Shown here: one piece after another, positions 47,905 to 60,189 of the stretch
Position numbering within the stretch: the first letter of the stretch is position 1
Layout: the number at the start of each line of letters is the position of its first letter
Origin: Heterobilharzia americana
Taxonomy: Eukaryota > Platyhelminthes > Trematoda > Strigeidida > Schistosomatidae
DNA length: 64,000 nucleotides
Direction: 5' to 3'
NCBI GenBank assembly: GCA_944470555.2
Contig: OX104127.1
Coordinates: 32,937,661-33,001,660 of the forward strand
Notes under the pieces: generated by a model
Databases searched by the model: none
The model's input: only the letters and a program-made list of their open reading frames with translations
Told to the model about the DNA's origin: nothing
Translations under genes and position numbers: made by a program

Positions 47905-50900
47905 CTAAACTTTAGCACTCCATGTACGCTGTAAAGTAATATTTCCTTGTTCGTTTCATGACTAGCGGGAACCACGGCAGTTCTCAACTGAGTTTAATGA
48001 CACTCCGTCATTACCGCTGAGGGCTAAAGTCTTGTAGATTATTGGAGATGCAACAACATGGTGAAGCCTATAAACTGGCTTCTCTCATGGTAAAACCTTT
48101 CTTAACGTGAGAATAAAACATTTGTCTATTTACTGGGGAAATCTGTTGCCTATGTCTGTTTGCGAAAATGTCGCATTAAGAGTCATTTGGTGAGTTTCAT
48201 TTCTTGGTGTTACGTCAAATCCGCTGAGCAGCACGTGACGAAGATACGAAGTTTTTGAGTTCCGAAAACCCAAAGGGAAACCAACCAAATCAAAAACAAT
48301 CGGTTACCAAAAACGAATGTATATTCAAACAGTAAGTGAACCCTGCGAAAATTGCCCTTTATAACAAATATATGTACAAAATTAGCTACGAACCTTCAAT
48401 TTTAACGACCACTGCGGTTTCTATCCAGAAGGAAGTACAATTGTAGAGCTGATCGAAACAAGTGGTTGAATATGGTTGTACAAGCGAATTGAGTGAAGCC
48501 AAACAAAGTGAGGGGTCAATACTTTTCAACGCTTTACAAAAACACATTCAAAACACACTCAGCATTTGGATTCATTCATTTGCCCATGTTTTCGACGCCG
48601 GAATGACTGTTTTCAATTCTAAGACTGGTTATTGTATTTGAGTTTTGTCATGTGGTAGCATTTATGATTTCGGTAAACACGTGCGATTTTTGTGGAACAT
48701 TTCAGAATAACAGAGAAGGCTGCGGGCAAAGCAGCTGGAGAATTCTTTCAACAATTTATGATACCACGTGCAATGTGGTATCTTCAGTGAGTCGATATTT
48801 TTTGACCGAAGTCATGCTTACAACCTCAAACCAACCGATAGTTTGGTCCACACTGGATACCAGAAAGCAGGAATTTAGTTGCCGCCGAGTGACCAGTCAC
48901 TCCGTCACTCGAAGTATGATGAGATTATGAGCAAATTCCATTTTGCCACGCCATTCAGCAAACAAAGCTGAGTCGCTGCGTGCCATGTCATTCAGAATAT
49001 TCTCAAATCAGTGTAACTGGCGTTTCTGAATCAAGTGGTTAGTGGTAACTTCAGAGCCGATGTTCACCCTACACTTAAGATTCGCTGAATTGGTAGACGA
49101 CAACTGACCACAGACAAGATGAAATTAAGGCTGATGTTGTTACAGTATCGAGACAGCTAAGCTTACTGTTGAAGTTCCCCGTGCAGCATCCCGGAAATCT
49201 AGGAACTGTTTTCATCGGCGCTTCACTTACTTCAAATTCCGCCTGAACGTTACCGAACTACATCACTAGGGTACTTAGGTGGGTCGCTGTAGCTCCTAGC
49301 TATTATATGCTGTGGCTTCTGCTCATACATCACTAATGGATTATGGCTATCCAGTAAGCTAGTGTGATCCCACATGTTTCATATCGTTTGTGAATGACTT
49401 CTGAAGACTACTGCGGTCACCCCAATAGGAGCGTACCGGCGAGTGTTAGGCAGTCGTCAGTCGCCCTTGAGACTAAGTTATTTCCATTGGAACCCCCTCA
49501 GAACTACAGGTAGTTGCATAAGTTCTCTTAGCGGCGTTCTCTAAGTGGAACTTATCCTCATCTGTACATTCTACAGGTTACATGGGTGGTTGTTTCATCT
49601 GGCCTAATCCGGTATTTAACTGAAGTGTTGGGAACCCCCAACTTTTTTAAGTACACCTGTTTGGGACGAAAACGTCGCCACCAAAGGTTAGCCAAATCTC
49701 TCTAATACCTGTGCCTCAAAGCAAAGAGCAGCAACTTCAAACATATCACCACTTGTGAGGTCAGCAATGGCGAGAAATGAGCGGTGAACGTGCTTCTGAA
49801 CCAACATTGGGTGGGAGTGCCCTTGTTATTACTATAAGTTACAGAATTATCTCGCAATATAAAGTTGTTCGGGGTGTAAAAAGTGAGGTTGGGAAATTCG
49901 CTAGAAGTTTTCTTTAGGTAGAGGGCGATAAAGATTTGTGTTTAACCGAAACAACGACAAGCAATCACCACCCTCCCAGTTTAAAAGAATAAATGGCGAA
50001 AATTTGCTGGGACAGAATCGTAGGCCCACGGTGTTCACGTATTGCAATCAAAAGCTATCAACTTCACTAACTACCGACCACCTATCGAGCCTCCCATTAC
50101 CCTGTAGACACGTCACGGTTGAGACATCAAGGCTTGCCGCTGCAGTATGCTGAGAACGTTAAGCCCTTGAATAGTCTTAAAGCTATAAATTTCAGTGGTT
50201 TTGTCGGATAGCATTAGTGAGGGCCCACCCCCAGTCAAACTTTTTTGACAAACAAGGAACTTTACACCTCCTCGAACTAGAGATCAACCTAACTCAGAGA
50301 ATATTACCCCTATGAACCTGTTTTGCAAGGGTTATGAACCAGATGCTTATTATTTTGCATAGGGTTGAAAATTGACGGCCTCATTCACAAAAAAACCTTC
50401 GTTGTCATACGCGACTCAAGACTAGCCTCAGCAGTGAACCCAGTAACTCTTGATTCACGTAAACCACTGTGGTTTCCGTTGGTTGGTGGTCAGAATTATT
50501 TATTTAAACCTCACGTATCTGAAAGGTTGAAGCATGCGATTTTAGGAGTGCTGAATATCGGACAACTTTGGCGTTGTCCTCGGAGAATTAATGGTAGTCA
50601 TGAGAACTGAAATGATCCCATAGATGAAAAGCCCCCTGAAATTAAGTAGGTAGTAGTGAAGCTAGCTGCATAATTGCTTTCATGCTGAAATACCAATCAA
50701 GGATATATCCACTCCTGTCTGGTAAGTTAAAATTTCCAACTGGGATGCTTGAAGGACGGATGGGCTTCTGCAGTGTGGAGGACTCGCCCCAAACACAGGC
50801 TCGAAGGAGTGTTCCCATGCTTCGTAACTGGTGGTAGAATGTGAAATGGTACAAGAGCCTCTCTATTGTAACTTTTAAAGCTAGCTTCTGGTTGATGGAC

Positions 50901-52941
50901 TCCGCTGTGTTAAATGTGGTTTGACATTGCTCGTTTTGGCTGACAAACGTAATCGCATCGCTTGACTTCTGAGTCTTGAGGCTCGCGAGAGAAGAAAAAT
51001 GTGTGATGCTTCCAAAGCATCAAAAACATTCATGAATTTCATGATGCAGAAAATGAGCAAAACCTGCAGACGTGCATCAAAGCTGTGAGTCTTTTAAAGA
51101 TGAATGATTATTTACAATTCCAGGATGAAAACGACAAACCATTTAAACATCTGGGCAGAAAAAGTCGTTTTGCAGAGAATTGGTGGATATCCACAACAAC
51201 TGTTTAACCTGTATCTAGTTCGTGACTTTCATAGCTGCGGACGAATAGAAATTCAAACAGGGTGCAGGCTGCATATGCAACCTATAAAGAACTAATTCAG
51301 CCATTTCTGTACAGAATGTCTGAACAAGGAAATACGTTGGTTATTTGCAGACGATTGCAGTGAATAACAAGTGCTTATCTGGTTCTGTTTTGTTGAAATC
51401 GGAAATGGAAACTTTCTGTATTAATTTGTTATGGTCTCTATGCCTGCATCTCTGGCCAAGCTCATTTTAAAACGGATAAATTTAATATCAAGTGGAGAGT
51501 ATGGGTGCCGAAAACTGTTGACCATTATGTGATAAAGCTGACTGAGCCCTTGACGTTTGCTTATTTGCTGGTCCCAGCTATTGTCGGAACTAAGAAGGCC
51601 ACGGCAAAGCTCCACATTCCTTCACCATCGCAAAGCAAGAAGGCAGGAATAATAATTACTTAAAAGCTACTGATCCTGAGTTTTGGCAACCGATACTTAA
51701 GAATGAGGAGAGCTGAGCAAAAGTGCGATGCTCACCAATGACACGACTGCCGCTCTTAATATGATATTTTGGTAGTTGGTCCCTAGAAGTATCAAATTAG
51801 GTCGTCTGTGAAATGTTTATGGATTGCGCGATGATACATTATGAATAAAAGATGGTTTCACGGCTGATACAGATAGTTGAGTATCAGTCCAAAGTTAGAA
51901 AATCCTAGAACGCTGATGTCGGTCGATATTTTTCACCAACCCAGTCTGTTGATATACAACAGAGGATACATTCTGGATTCTAGAGTATGAACTTCGTCGA
52001 AGGGTTACGTGAACGAGTCATATGAGGGCAGACTGAAATCTTGAATGTAGTCACACATGTTTGTAGCTTGCTCTATGACAATCAGGTTTCAAAATGCCTA
52101 AACACGCCTTTATAACTTATTGACTAGCCGTTAGGCTTGCCTATTTTATTGAATGGAGACATCTCCTTTGCGATTTACATTCAGTTTTGACCCATTTTGT
52201 TGTACCTGAGATTTAAGATGTGTACAAAGATGAACAGATTTAGTACCCAAAGTGACTGCACCTAAGTTCCCACCACAATTCTTGTCTTGGCAACGTGGAT
52301 CGAAGCAAGGTGAACACACAGCGATGCATACACAACAACAAGAAAGTATAGCTCATAGCGTCATAACGTCTAGATCAAGAGAGACGTTGTCATATTTTGT
52401 AGTTAGAGCTGATATCGAATATCAAGTAAGTCGGTCAAGAGTGCAGGATAATATATGATGCACTGAGGGTTGGGAAATACGATCAGTTCATATCGCGCCT
52501 CCTGACCCTTCTTTTCTTTACAGATTACATAACGCATGTACATGACGATGGAAATGTTGCTGATAGGTTGAACCCAGCCATCTTTTTTACTTCTCTGAGG
52601 TTCTATGAGTATATTTCATCTACAGCCCACTTAACCAATGCTCAACTTCTTTAATTCTGACGGGATAAACTTCGATCGCTAAGGTCGCATCTTACTTTAC
52701 ATTCCTACACGTCACATCAACCCCTCAGAGGAGGAGAAATCGTGCGAAAAACAGTGCTCGCAAGCGATTTGTTGCGCGCTGGAGCTTGGCAGCGTTGGAG
52801 CTAGGCTGTGCTACCTGTACAAAGCCGAAAATCCACCTCAAAGTAAGCCCCTACTCATGAAAGCGACCGTGAGCTCTGCTAAGTAGGCTGAAATATTCTT
52901 CTTGCCGTCAGATTCAATGTTCATCGCCTGGCATTCCAGCA
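47905..52941. other. Unassigned 5-kb stretch
   Basis: A short piece at 48054-48130 (CTATAAACTGGCTTCTCTCA) resembles 47850-47880 and may be a further scrap of the same 3' end. A minus-strand frame at 50642-50854 contains SSIPVGNFNLPDRSGY, which could be a worn endonuclease GDFNLP box. The 50365-50610 (+) frame reads like protein but has no match. Otherwise no domain, RNA or repeat was recognised. Confidence 0.35.
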
Positions 52942-53451
52942 TTAGGGCTGGACCGAATCGACCTTGATCGGCGGGCAATATATCTGTGGAGGCGCCTCAC
53001 GCTCTGAAACCGGTAACGGTGATCCATAGTTTACCGGAGCTGACAGCGGGCACGTTAGCGTAGGACTATTATCCAACGTTGCAGTGGTTGTTAGCAGGGA
53101 TAGAATTGAACGACATGGTGACGGCTGCAGTCTGCAGGCTTTCGTGCCCTCAAATCTGACGTCCATGTCATCACCTAGGTTAATAGTTATTGGATCCGAT
53201 GCCCAGAGATTGTCGCCGAAGTACTGTGGACTTGGTTCGGAGTTCAAGATAACGTAAGCCGAATCTTTTGCTTTAATGACAGAAAACAGAGAATAATACG
53301 ACAACGGCAAACGACGGTCCCTCTTCATGCTGAAGTCATCATTACTTTGCACCGACACCAACTCCATAGTATCTCCAGAAGCCACTAGAAGAAAATCCTG
53401 ACTGGGCTGGTTCCACTGGAACTGGCCACTAGCAACTCCCTCACCCCTCAC
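52942..53451 (-). CDS. Unrecognised ORF of 169 codons
   Basis: One of the longest open frames outside the CR1 elements, with clearly higher GC than its surroundings. The product is serine/proline rich, with segments WNQPSQDFLLVASGDTMELV, SYYSLFSVIKAKDSAYVILN and a C-terminus ending REAPPQIYCPPIKVDSVQP. No transmembrane segment, zinc knuckle or catalytic motif can be seen. The frame starts at the first possible start codon; a coding-like frame reaches further upstream to about 53595 with stops. It may be the ORF1 or gag-like part of an unidentified element, or an exon. Sure only that it is open. Confidence 0.35.
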   Translation of the reverse strand: MRGEGVASGQFQWNQPSQDFLLVASGDTMELVSVQSNDDFSMKRDRRLPLSYYSLFSVIKAKDSAYVILNSEPSPQYFGDNLWASDPITINLGDDMDVRFEGTKACRLQPSPCRSILSLLTTTATLDNSPTLTCPLSAPVNYGSPLPVSEREAPPQIYCPPIKVDSVQP

Positions 53452-53584
53452 CTCCCTCTACGGTCTGCCACTAGTAAGGCACCCTAGGGCTACAGTGCGA
53501 AGTGACTCAGAGGTCAAACAGCGGAGCTACTATCTCCCTGTTTCTAACTCGCTCCGAAGACTATCAGTCCGACGGAAGAATGGT

Positions 53585-55035
53585 TAACACTGGATATTAA
53601 CGGCATCAAAGCTAGTATGGACAGTACGCATCCGATCAGGGGAGATACGGAACACAAGAAAGGAGGTGGAGTAGAGTCGTTTATGAATGACAGTCTATTT
53701 TGGCACTTCCTCTGCTTTGACTTTACAGGCAGAAGAAATGACCAAGCAAGACAAATGGCGAATAAAGCCGAACAGACCTATCTTTCCTGGCTTCTACGGT
53801 ATACCAAAACTACACCAACCAGACATCCCTCTACGACCAGCAGTCTCATATCTGAAAACTCCGGCACACCAGCACAACTTTCAAGAAAACTGAAGCATCT
53901 GTTTCTGGCATATGGACACTCCATCGAGCCAACCACAGAATTCCTAGAAGACTTCCAAAGCACTGACGTAGAAAACAGAGAATTTGTGGTATCCTTTGAT
54001 ATATTGCATCCACTGAACACCGGTTGGACGACGAAACTATTCCCCTCCTGCTTACTAGAGACCAAGCCTTTTTGAACGCACTAAACCTAAATGTTCAATC
54101 TTGATGGAACTCATTGACTTGTGCCTGACAACATAACGACAACTCAATGGCAAGATGTAAAAACGGATGAAGGGAGCCTCAGTGGAGTCACCAGTATCCG
54201 GAATAATTCTAGAAGCAGTGGTGCACAGACTAGAAGCTATCACTGCACTTGTGATTAGATCAAAAATTAAGATTCCCTAAATGTATGACACTTTCATCAT
54301 CATCAGTGTGGATGATGCAGAAAATATAGCCTGATTAATAACGTTTTCAGTGACATTAAATTCAAGATGGAGAAGAAGTCAAACAATCAACCACCATCCC
54401 CGGATTTTTTGGTCAGTAGGACAAGTGCCCGAGAGCTGGAAACCTAAGTGTACGGGAGACCAACACACACTGATCAAGCCCTCAACTACAGCAGCAACAA
54501 CACAAAAAAAATGGTCGCTTGCGGACTCTATTCAAAAGGGCGGGAACACGCTGCAGTGTAACAACTTAACACCGGAGTGAAGGAACTTACTTGATGTTTA
54601 TTCTAAAGAAGATCAGCTGCCTGCGAAACTTTATCAGAAGATGCCTATCCCGTACATTATCAACTTCGAAGTCAGCGATGGAAACCAACAAACGCATTAT
54701 CCCACCTTATATAAAGGATATATCAAAAACAACGACAACGTCACTGAAACAACCTGGAACTGGTGTGGCCAATAAACCAACAAATTCTCCCCAAACACCA
54801 CTATGCAGACCAAAGGATGCAGCAACCAAGGATGACAAACCGAACATCATTTACAAAATCAACCGCAATAGCTGTAGTCAACACTACATTGGACGAAACG
54901 GTCGCCCTCTTCGCATTCGTCATGACATTTCACCACTCATTTTAATGCACTTGGATAATTATGAACATGAGTGGCTGCCTCCAAAGTGAACCAGCCCCCG
55001 AAATTCTACTGTCGGAGCTCCTAGATTCCATCTGG
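53585..55035 (+). mobile_element. Second Penelope-like element, decayed
   Basis: Plus strand, same family as 12112-13205, and extending further 5'. RT fingers: FPGFYGIPKLHQPDIPLRPA (53787); then REFVVSFDILHPLN (53980); then the box KRMKGASVESPVSGIILEAV (54159). The catalytic YVDD has shrunk to MYD in MYDTFIII (54281). Then NNQPPSPDFLVSRTSAREL. The GIY-YIG region follows in the frame 54591-54989 (PNIIYKINRNSCSQHYIGRN). Several frameshifts and stops. Confidence 0.8.
54591..54989 (+). pseudogene. GIY-YIG endonuclease region of the Penelope-like element
   Basis: An open piece of 132 codons. The GIY-YIG motif appears as NIIYKI and HYIGRNGRPLRIR. In Penelope-like elements this domain nicks the target. 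The first half of the motif is degenerate (IIY for GIY/VVY), as in many Penelope members. The usual arginine-containing helix after YIG is present but shortened. It cannot act without the upstream RT, which is broken. Confidence 0.65.
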
Positions 55036-55689
55036 CAGGACTTAATGGTTAGACGTACTAAGTACCTGGTGGCGAGGGTCTGTACAACGCCCGCTTGCAG
55101 AGTAAAAAACAGAATAGACAGGGGATGCAAGTAATGTCTACGGCGAGGTCTATGGGACATGGGCGAGCCATTGTGGCGGGGGATTTAAGGTTCAGGGCAG
55201 GGCGACTTCCAGCAGGGTGTTCGACCGAAACCTACTAAATGTCATCAAAAGGGTTGGGCTGAATGGGAAGGATGGCGGTGACACTCATTGGGGTTTCGGC
55301 GAAGAATCATTCAGGCTGGATAAGTGCCTTACCGGCGACGATCCTCCAGCTGGGAACACTCAGACTGAAACCCTTATGGCAGCAGCCATCATGGTATTGC
55401 AGTGTTCCATTTAGTATTTGGTAAACAACCATTACAACAAAGGTCCCACTCTTGTCCTTGCTGAAGCAAGGCAAACAACGTGGGGATTTATGAACAAACA
55501 GAAAAATGAATGTTTTGCTCTCACATCAGTAATTTAGCATGATGGAAGCAGGTTTACAGGCATCATCACATTAACGTATGTCGAAAATGAACAAGATTTT
55601 AAGAGTCCTAAATGGTACAGAAGGAGGGTCATTAAATTCTGTTGAAAACATCAGAAGATCCTGCTGGTTATGAAAGAAACAAGAAAGTA

Positions 55690-56440
55690 TCACTTTTCAG
55701 CGCATGCAGAGCGTTGAGGTTTAAATAATAATAAATATTATCCTCATATATTGGATTTAACTTGTGGGATACCAGCTTACAAGCATCGTCAAAATGATAA
55801 TTCATGAAAATTTACAAAATGGTATTCTTACTACATAATCAATACGGCAAGTCACTGATGTGCATAATTTCATTAAAATTTACTGAAATTCATGAGACGG
55901 ATATGGACTTCCACCTCCCATCTCACAGACAAGTTTCGTTATCAATGCCAGAAGCGCGCAATGCTCAAAGCTTGCGTTACAACCAACCGACGTTGGTAGT
56001 CCACCTGCATAGTTTGTTAATTAGTAATATAACCGTCTATTCCCTGGAACGTTCCTCATTTTTTAGCTTTGCTGACCACAAAGGACCCATCTATACAATC
56101 TGGAGTATCAATAAAGTATCCACAGCTACATAACCAACATGTATGGCTATATCAATGCATCTCCAGGACACCGTGTTACGTTTAAAGGTAACATAGATTA
56201 ATTCTGCTGGGAATACTTGTATTAGATGAAAATAGACATTAAAACAGTCATTAGTCCAAGTGGTAGTATCTGTACAAATAATTCGGGTATCTTTTATATT
56301 AGCGTAGGCGGCATCATTCGAGAAGTGTATTGATGCATAATAAGTTTCATATGAAAAGATCACTTTATGTAGTGTGCTGTGAAACATGTAATGTGGAGCT
56401 ACTGCAGGTGAGTCGCATTCAGAACCAATATGTAAATTTG
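55690..56440 (-). mobile_element. CR1 3' end inserted in opposite orientation
   Basis: On the minus strand this aligns with 47200-47940. Its tail is an ATT-rich run (AATAATAAATATTA at 55726-55739 in plus orientation). It interrupts the plus-strand element of 55050-58480 between endonuclease and linker. It carries the near-identical core 55859-56358. Confidence 0.7.
55859..56358 (-). repeat. Near-identical 0.5-kb arm of a long inverted repeat (arm 2)
   Basis: The reverse complement of 47272-47771 with two differences seen. Identity falls off sharply at both ends (at ATTATGCACA on one side and at CTTTTCATA on the other), although the similarity of the longer unit continues. Two overlapping open frames (56091-56387 minus, 55804-56133 plus) mirror those of arm 1. 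Confidence 0.85.
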
Positions 56441-58480
56441 TCTCTGGCTTACCAAAACCCCTTTTGATGGGTCCATGATCCCGGAAGTAAAGTACCTTGT
56501 CTGTTGTCGGGATGTCACCAGGATGGATATCTCTGAAAACGTCCCAGCACTCACCGTAATTCTAAAGTACCGAACATCATGGTTGAGAGGAGGCAGTGAA
56601 CAGCTCTTGAATGTCAAGAGGGAAGCATGGAAAGAGCAAGATTATAGCTCATTTTCGGCCCTAGGAACGCGATGCTCAGTCAAAGTAAGGTGAGCAGAAG
56701 GTCGTTCCGGGCAAACCTTGTTTGCAGGCTTGGTGCGAAGAGAGAGAATTTACCAGCCAGGGAGCCTGAGTCCTGAAAGGCCCTAACAGGCGGGACCTCT
56801 CTAGACCAGAAATTGCTTAGCCTTTAAGCACCCAGACACAACTGAACCAACCGTCATCCAACCCAAATTGTTAACCGCTGGAGCAGCCCCCAAGTTACCT
56901 GATGTAGACGAATCTTGTGGAATGGGGGTAAACCTTGCAGTGGTCCCGAAAATATGTTGAAGTCCCACGTAGGAAGATCAGCGGGATGCGACGATGTTCG
57001 GGAGTCCGTGGTCAAACACTGCGGGAAGCCCTGTGCTGTCCGCCCCCGAATCTATTCTGGCGCTCCTCAGAAAATTACATGCTTATACAAGAGGAGGAAC
57101 GTGTCGTCCTGTCTGTTGTCTTCGAAGGAGGAGACAAGCAGAAGGTGAAATGCCACCAACCCAAAACACTGCTGCCGGTGATGTCGAAAGCAACGGAGAG
57201 CCTGGTAGGTAACTGTGTCAGACAGTATTTAGACAGGTATGGAGCACTAAGTGACGCTCAACATGGTTTCCTGAATGGTGGGTCCTGCGCCTCAACCCTA
57301 ATGGCGCATGGCAGCATCAACACCTCCAAATCCCTGTTCGTGAGACTTTCATGGATTCTTATGAGACCTTTGATACAGTCTCATACGCCATTTTCATTCT
57401 CGAAAAATCATGAAGATGATTCGGCAATCAAAGGCTCTCCTGGTTGCAGGGCTATTTAAACGACAGATGATCCTACGAACAAGTCAACTAGGCTTTCCCG
57501 TCCAGGGGATCAACATCATCATATGATCTATTGCAGGTGGAGCGTTCAGGTCCGCTGCCATGCCTCCTTCCTGTGAGTGACCTGTCATTGAGTCTCAAAC
57601 ACCCGATTCCACGTTATGACGATGATATCGGGTAGCTGAGAGCCGCGGCATCCGAAGAAGAATTGAGTACACTACATAGTGATCCCAGACTTCCCGCAGA
57701 GTTGGTGAATAATAACGGACCACCATTTAACTCGGACAAATACCGAACCATATTCCTTTGCACCTGCAACTCTCAGAAAGTATCCCACTCCGTCTGTCAA
57801 GTGCAGTCTTCTCGCACTACCACAAGGGAAAACTTGGGATTAATACTAACAGGCCGGACACCAGCTTCAATTGCATGAAAGAAGCTTCAACAGCCTGTGC
57901 ATTACTGCACTTCGTGCACAGACAAGAAAGTGCCTGTACTGCAGGACTTCTGCTGAGGGTATACAGGACCTATTTACTACATCCTCTGGAGGTCTACGGC
58001 GTTGTCGTACCACCATATCTTAAAAGTGATGTAAGAGTCCCGGAGAAAATTCAGAGGAGAGCACTAAAAGGTGTTTTGGGAATGCAACCGAAGCCCCTTG
58101 AGGATAGACTCGAAGGCGTAGGGGTGTAGTGTCTTCATTACGGTAGGTTTTGTGGCGACATTATAATGACTAACAAAACATGAAGTTATCTAAGTTATCC
58201 GAACAGCGTAATCCTACCAAATGGTGAGTGTGTCAGTCCTCATGGTGCCTCAAGGAGAGTCGCCCATCCGATGGCCAGAACCCGTTTGCGATCACACTTT
58301 TTCTCTCCGGAATTTTGCGGCCGACGGAACGCATTGTCCGGAGAGATCGCCACTGTTCCACCAGTCAACAGCCTTCAAAAGAATTTGGACGACACGCATT
58401 GGCGCATGGTTTCCATTCATCTAGCTGTGGTACGGACCAGGTTGATACAAACCTAATTCCGCACAATCCAGCACAGTTAG

Positions 58481-59812
58481 CCCGACACCTAATCTCTAGT
58501 ACCACCACTATCACCGCGAACGCGACCCAACCTTATGCTTCCTTGTTAGGCTGCTCACTCCCAGTGACAACCCCACACTATCACTTCTTTTGCTATGATC
58601 AGTCCTATAATCCTACTCACTCTTTCTCCCCCTGACTATAAGATATCACCCTACTCATTAAGGTTCTCCCACTTATCTACCTAGTTCTCTCCTTCCCTTC
58701 GGTTCGGCTTCACTTCGTCATTTTTTTCACACTTCTCCTTTGGTCTCGCCGGACATCTCTTCTATCTTCTTTTTACAAGCAATCCGAACAACTGTCTGAT
58801 GGCACGATGCTGGAAGAAGCCGTCTGCAACATAGCCCTTGGACAACTCACACAATTCCTACAAATTTAACCCAAACTCAGGCACCTGTTGGTCTAGCCAG
58901 ACCTACAACAGCCGAATGGGCGTACCTACTGCATCGGAGCCCACCAAAGACCTGAAAGCGAGCGGGAAGAAATCAACTGGTTTATGCCAGCCTTCAAAGA
59001 GAACATTGTGTGCCTGACAGAAATCAGCTGTGATTTCCAGAGATTTCGATTTGATTATTGTCCGTTCAGTGGAATTTCTCCAGCTGAATGAATAACTTAC
59101 GTTATATTTCACTCCTGTCGGTTGTCATTTTACGTTGTTTAAGTATACCAAAGTAAATGAATGACACTCGTCCGAAACGTTCGCATTTATAATTTTCTCC
59201 AGGATAACACTTTTTTTAAATGTAGTATGCAAAGTTGATTTCAGTCTGTGTATACATAACCTGTTTGTTTAACTTACGTTATGTTACTCCACATATATTT
59301 TTCTGTGATGGTAGTGTGTAATCAGTTCTAAGGGTTAAGACTAAAAAGCCACGAAACACCAATCGATGCATGTATCTAATCAGATCTATGCAGACTGCAT
59401 ATGTACACTGCAGTCGGTTTAATTTCTATTTTAGGGTTTGATTTTATTGAAAGCTAGCCAAATTATAGAAGATAATTTCTTGGTTTCTTGTATTTTAAAC
59501 GTTTTAGAAACAATATGATTTTTAGATAAACACATTCCAGAGTTGAGACTTTAAAGAATGTAAGAATTTCAGTTTTCAATCAGAACAATACGCCAGACCT
59601 GCTTTTAAGGATCAGGCGCTAGGGGAGCACTTGGAGTCGTGATTAAGATATGAAGTCACCACAAGGACTATAGTTCTCATGCCGTCATAAATGATAGGCG
59701 TAAATGAGTATACATTTTTATCAGATTCTAGATCAACATAATATATATCTTTCAAATTCTATTAGCACAGGGAAATGGCAGATTTCACTGTTACTCTGAG
59801 ACTTCTTGACAG

Positions 59813-59859
<47 letters not shown>

Positions 59860-60189
59860 GTACTGTCGAATATTTGGCAGATTATTATGAAGAAATTTTC
59901 TTGACAACAGGCTTCGATTCAAAGGAATAATTGTTCACTGCAACACGAAATTTTAAGTATTTTGGCGTTTAATGACCTTTTTATTCACAAACTTTAAAAT
60001 TTACCTTTAAGTAGTCAGCAGCAAGTATGTTACTGGTAATCAAAGAGCTGTAATAGTACCTGATGGTTATCTGTGAAAATATGCCAGAATTGGGACAAGT
60101 TGAGACAATTTCACTATTGATGTGCATGCAATTTAAAGTAATGAGCATAGTCGGGACGGACAATACAATTTATACACGTGTGAGTTGTC
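58481..60189. other. Pyrimidine-rich 3' UTR, then unassigned sequence
   Basis: 58500-58780 is rich in C and T on the plus strand and continues the CR1-like element. From about 58900 the sequence becomes AT-rich with no recognised feature except the microsatellite. Confidence 0.4.
59816..59854. repeat. (TA)n microsatellite
   Basis: About 39 nt of uninterrupted TA units. Confidence 0.95.

Larger units (their letters stand above)
55050..58480 (+). mobile_element. CR1-like element split by an inverted insertion
   Basis: An endonuclease remnant lies at 55160-55430 (RAIVAGDLRF for the GDF box; FDRNLLNVIKRVGL). After an inverted CR1 3' end (about 55440-56440) the linker resumes (NVKREAWKEQDYSSFSALGT, 56610), then KSAGCDD-like HVGRSAGCDDVRESVVKHCG (56957), FEGGDKQKVKCHQPKTLLPV (57121), YLDRYGALSDAQHGFLNGGS (57228) and the thumb VPEKIQRRALKGVLGM (58039). 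The C-terminus is SGEIATVPPVNSLQKNLDD (58340). The catalytic YADD cannot be found; only YDDDIG near 57615 may represent it. Multiple frameshifts. A C- and T-rich 3' UTR follows. Confidence 0.7.

Noticed and set aside
48218..48540. Possible solo LTR (TGTTACGTCAAATCC ... ending in ACACA)
   Set aside because: No second copy, no target-site duplication and no gag/pol sequence nearby; the TG...CA ends alone are not evidence.
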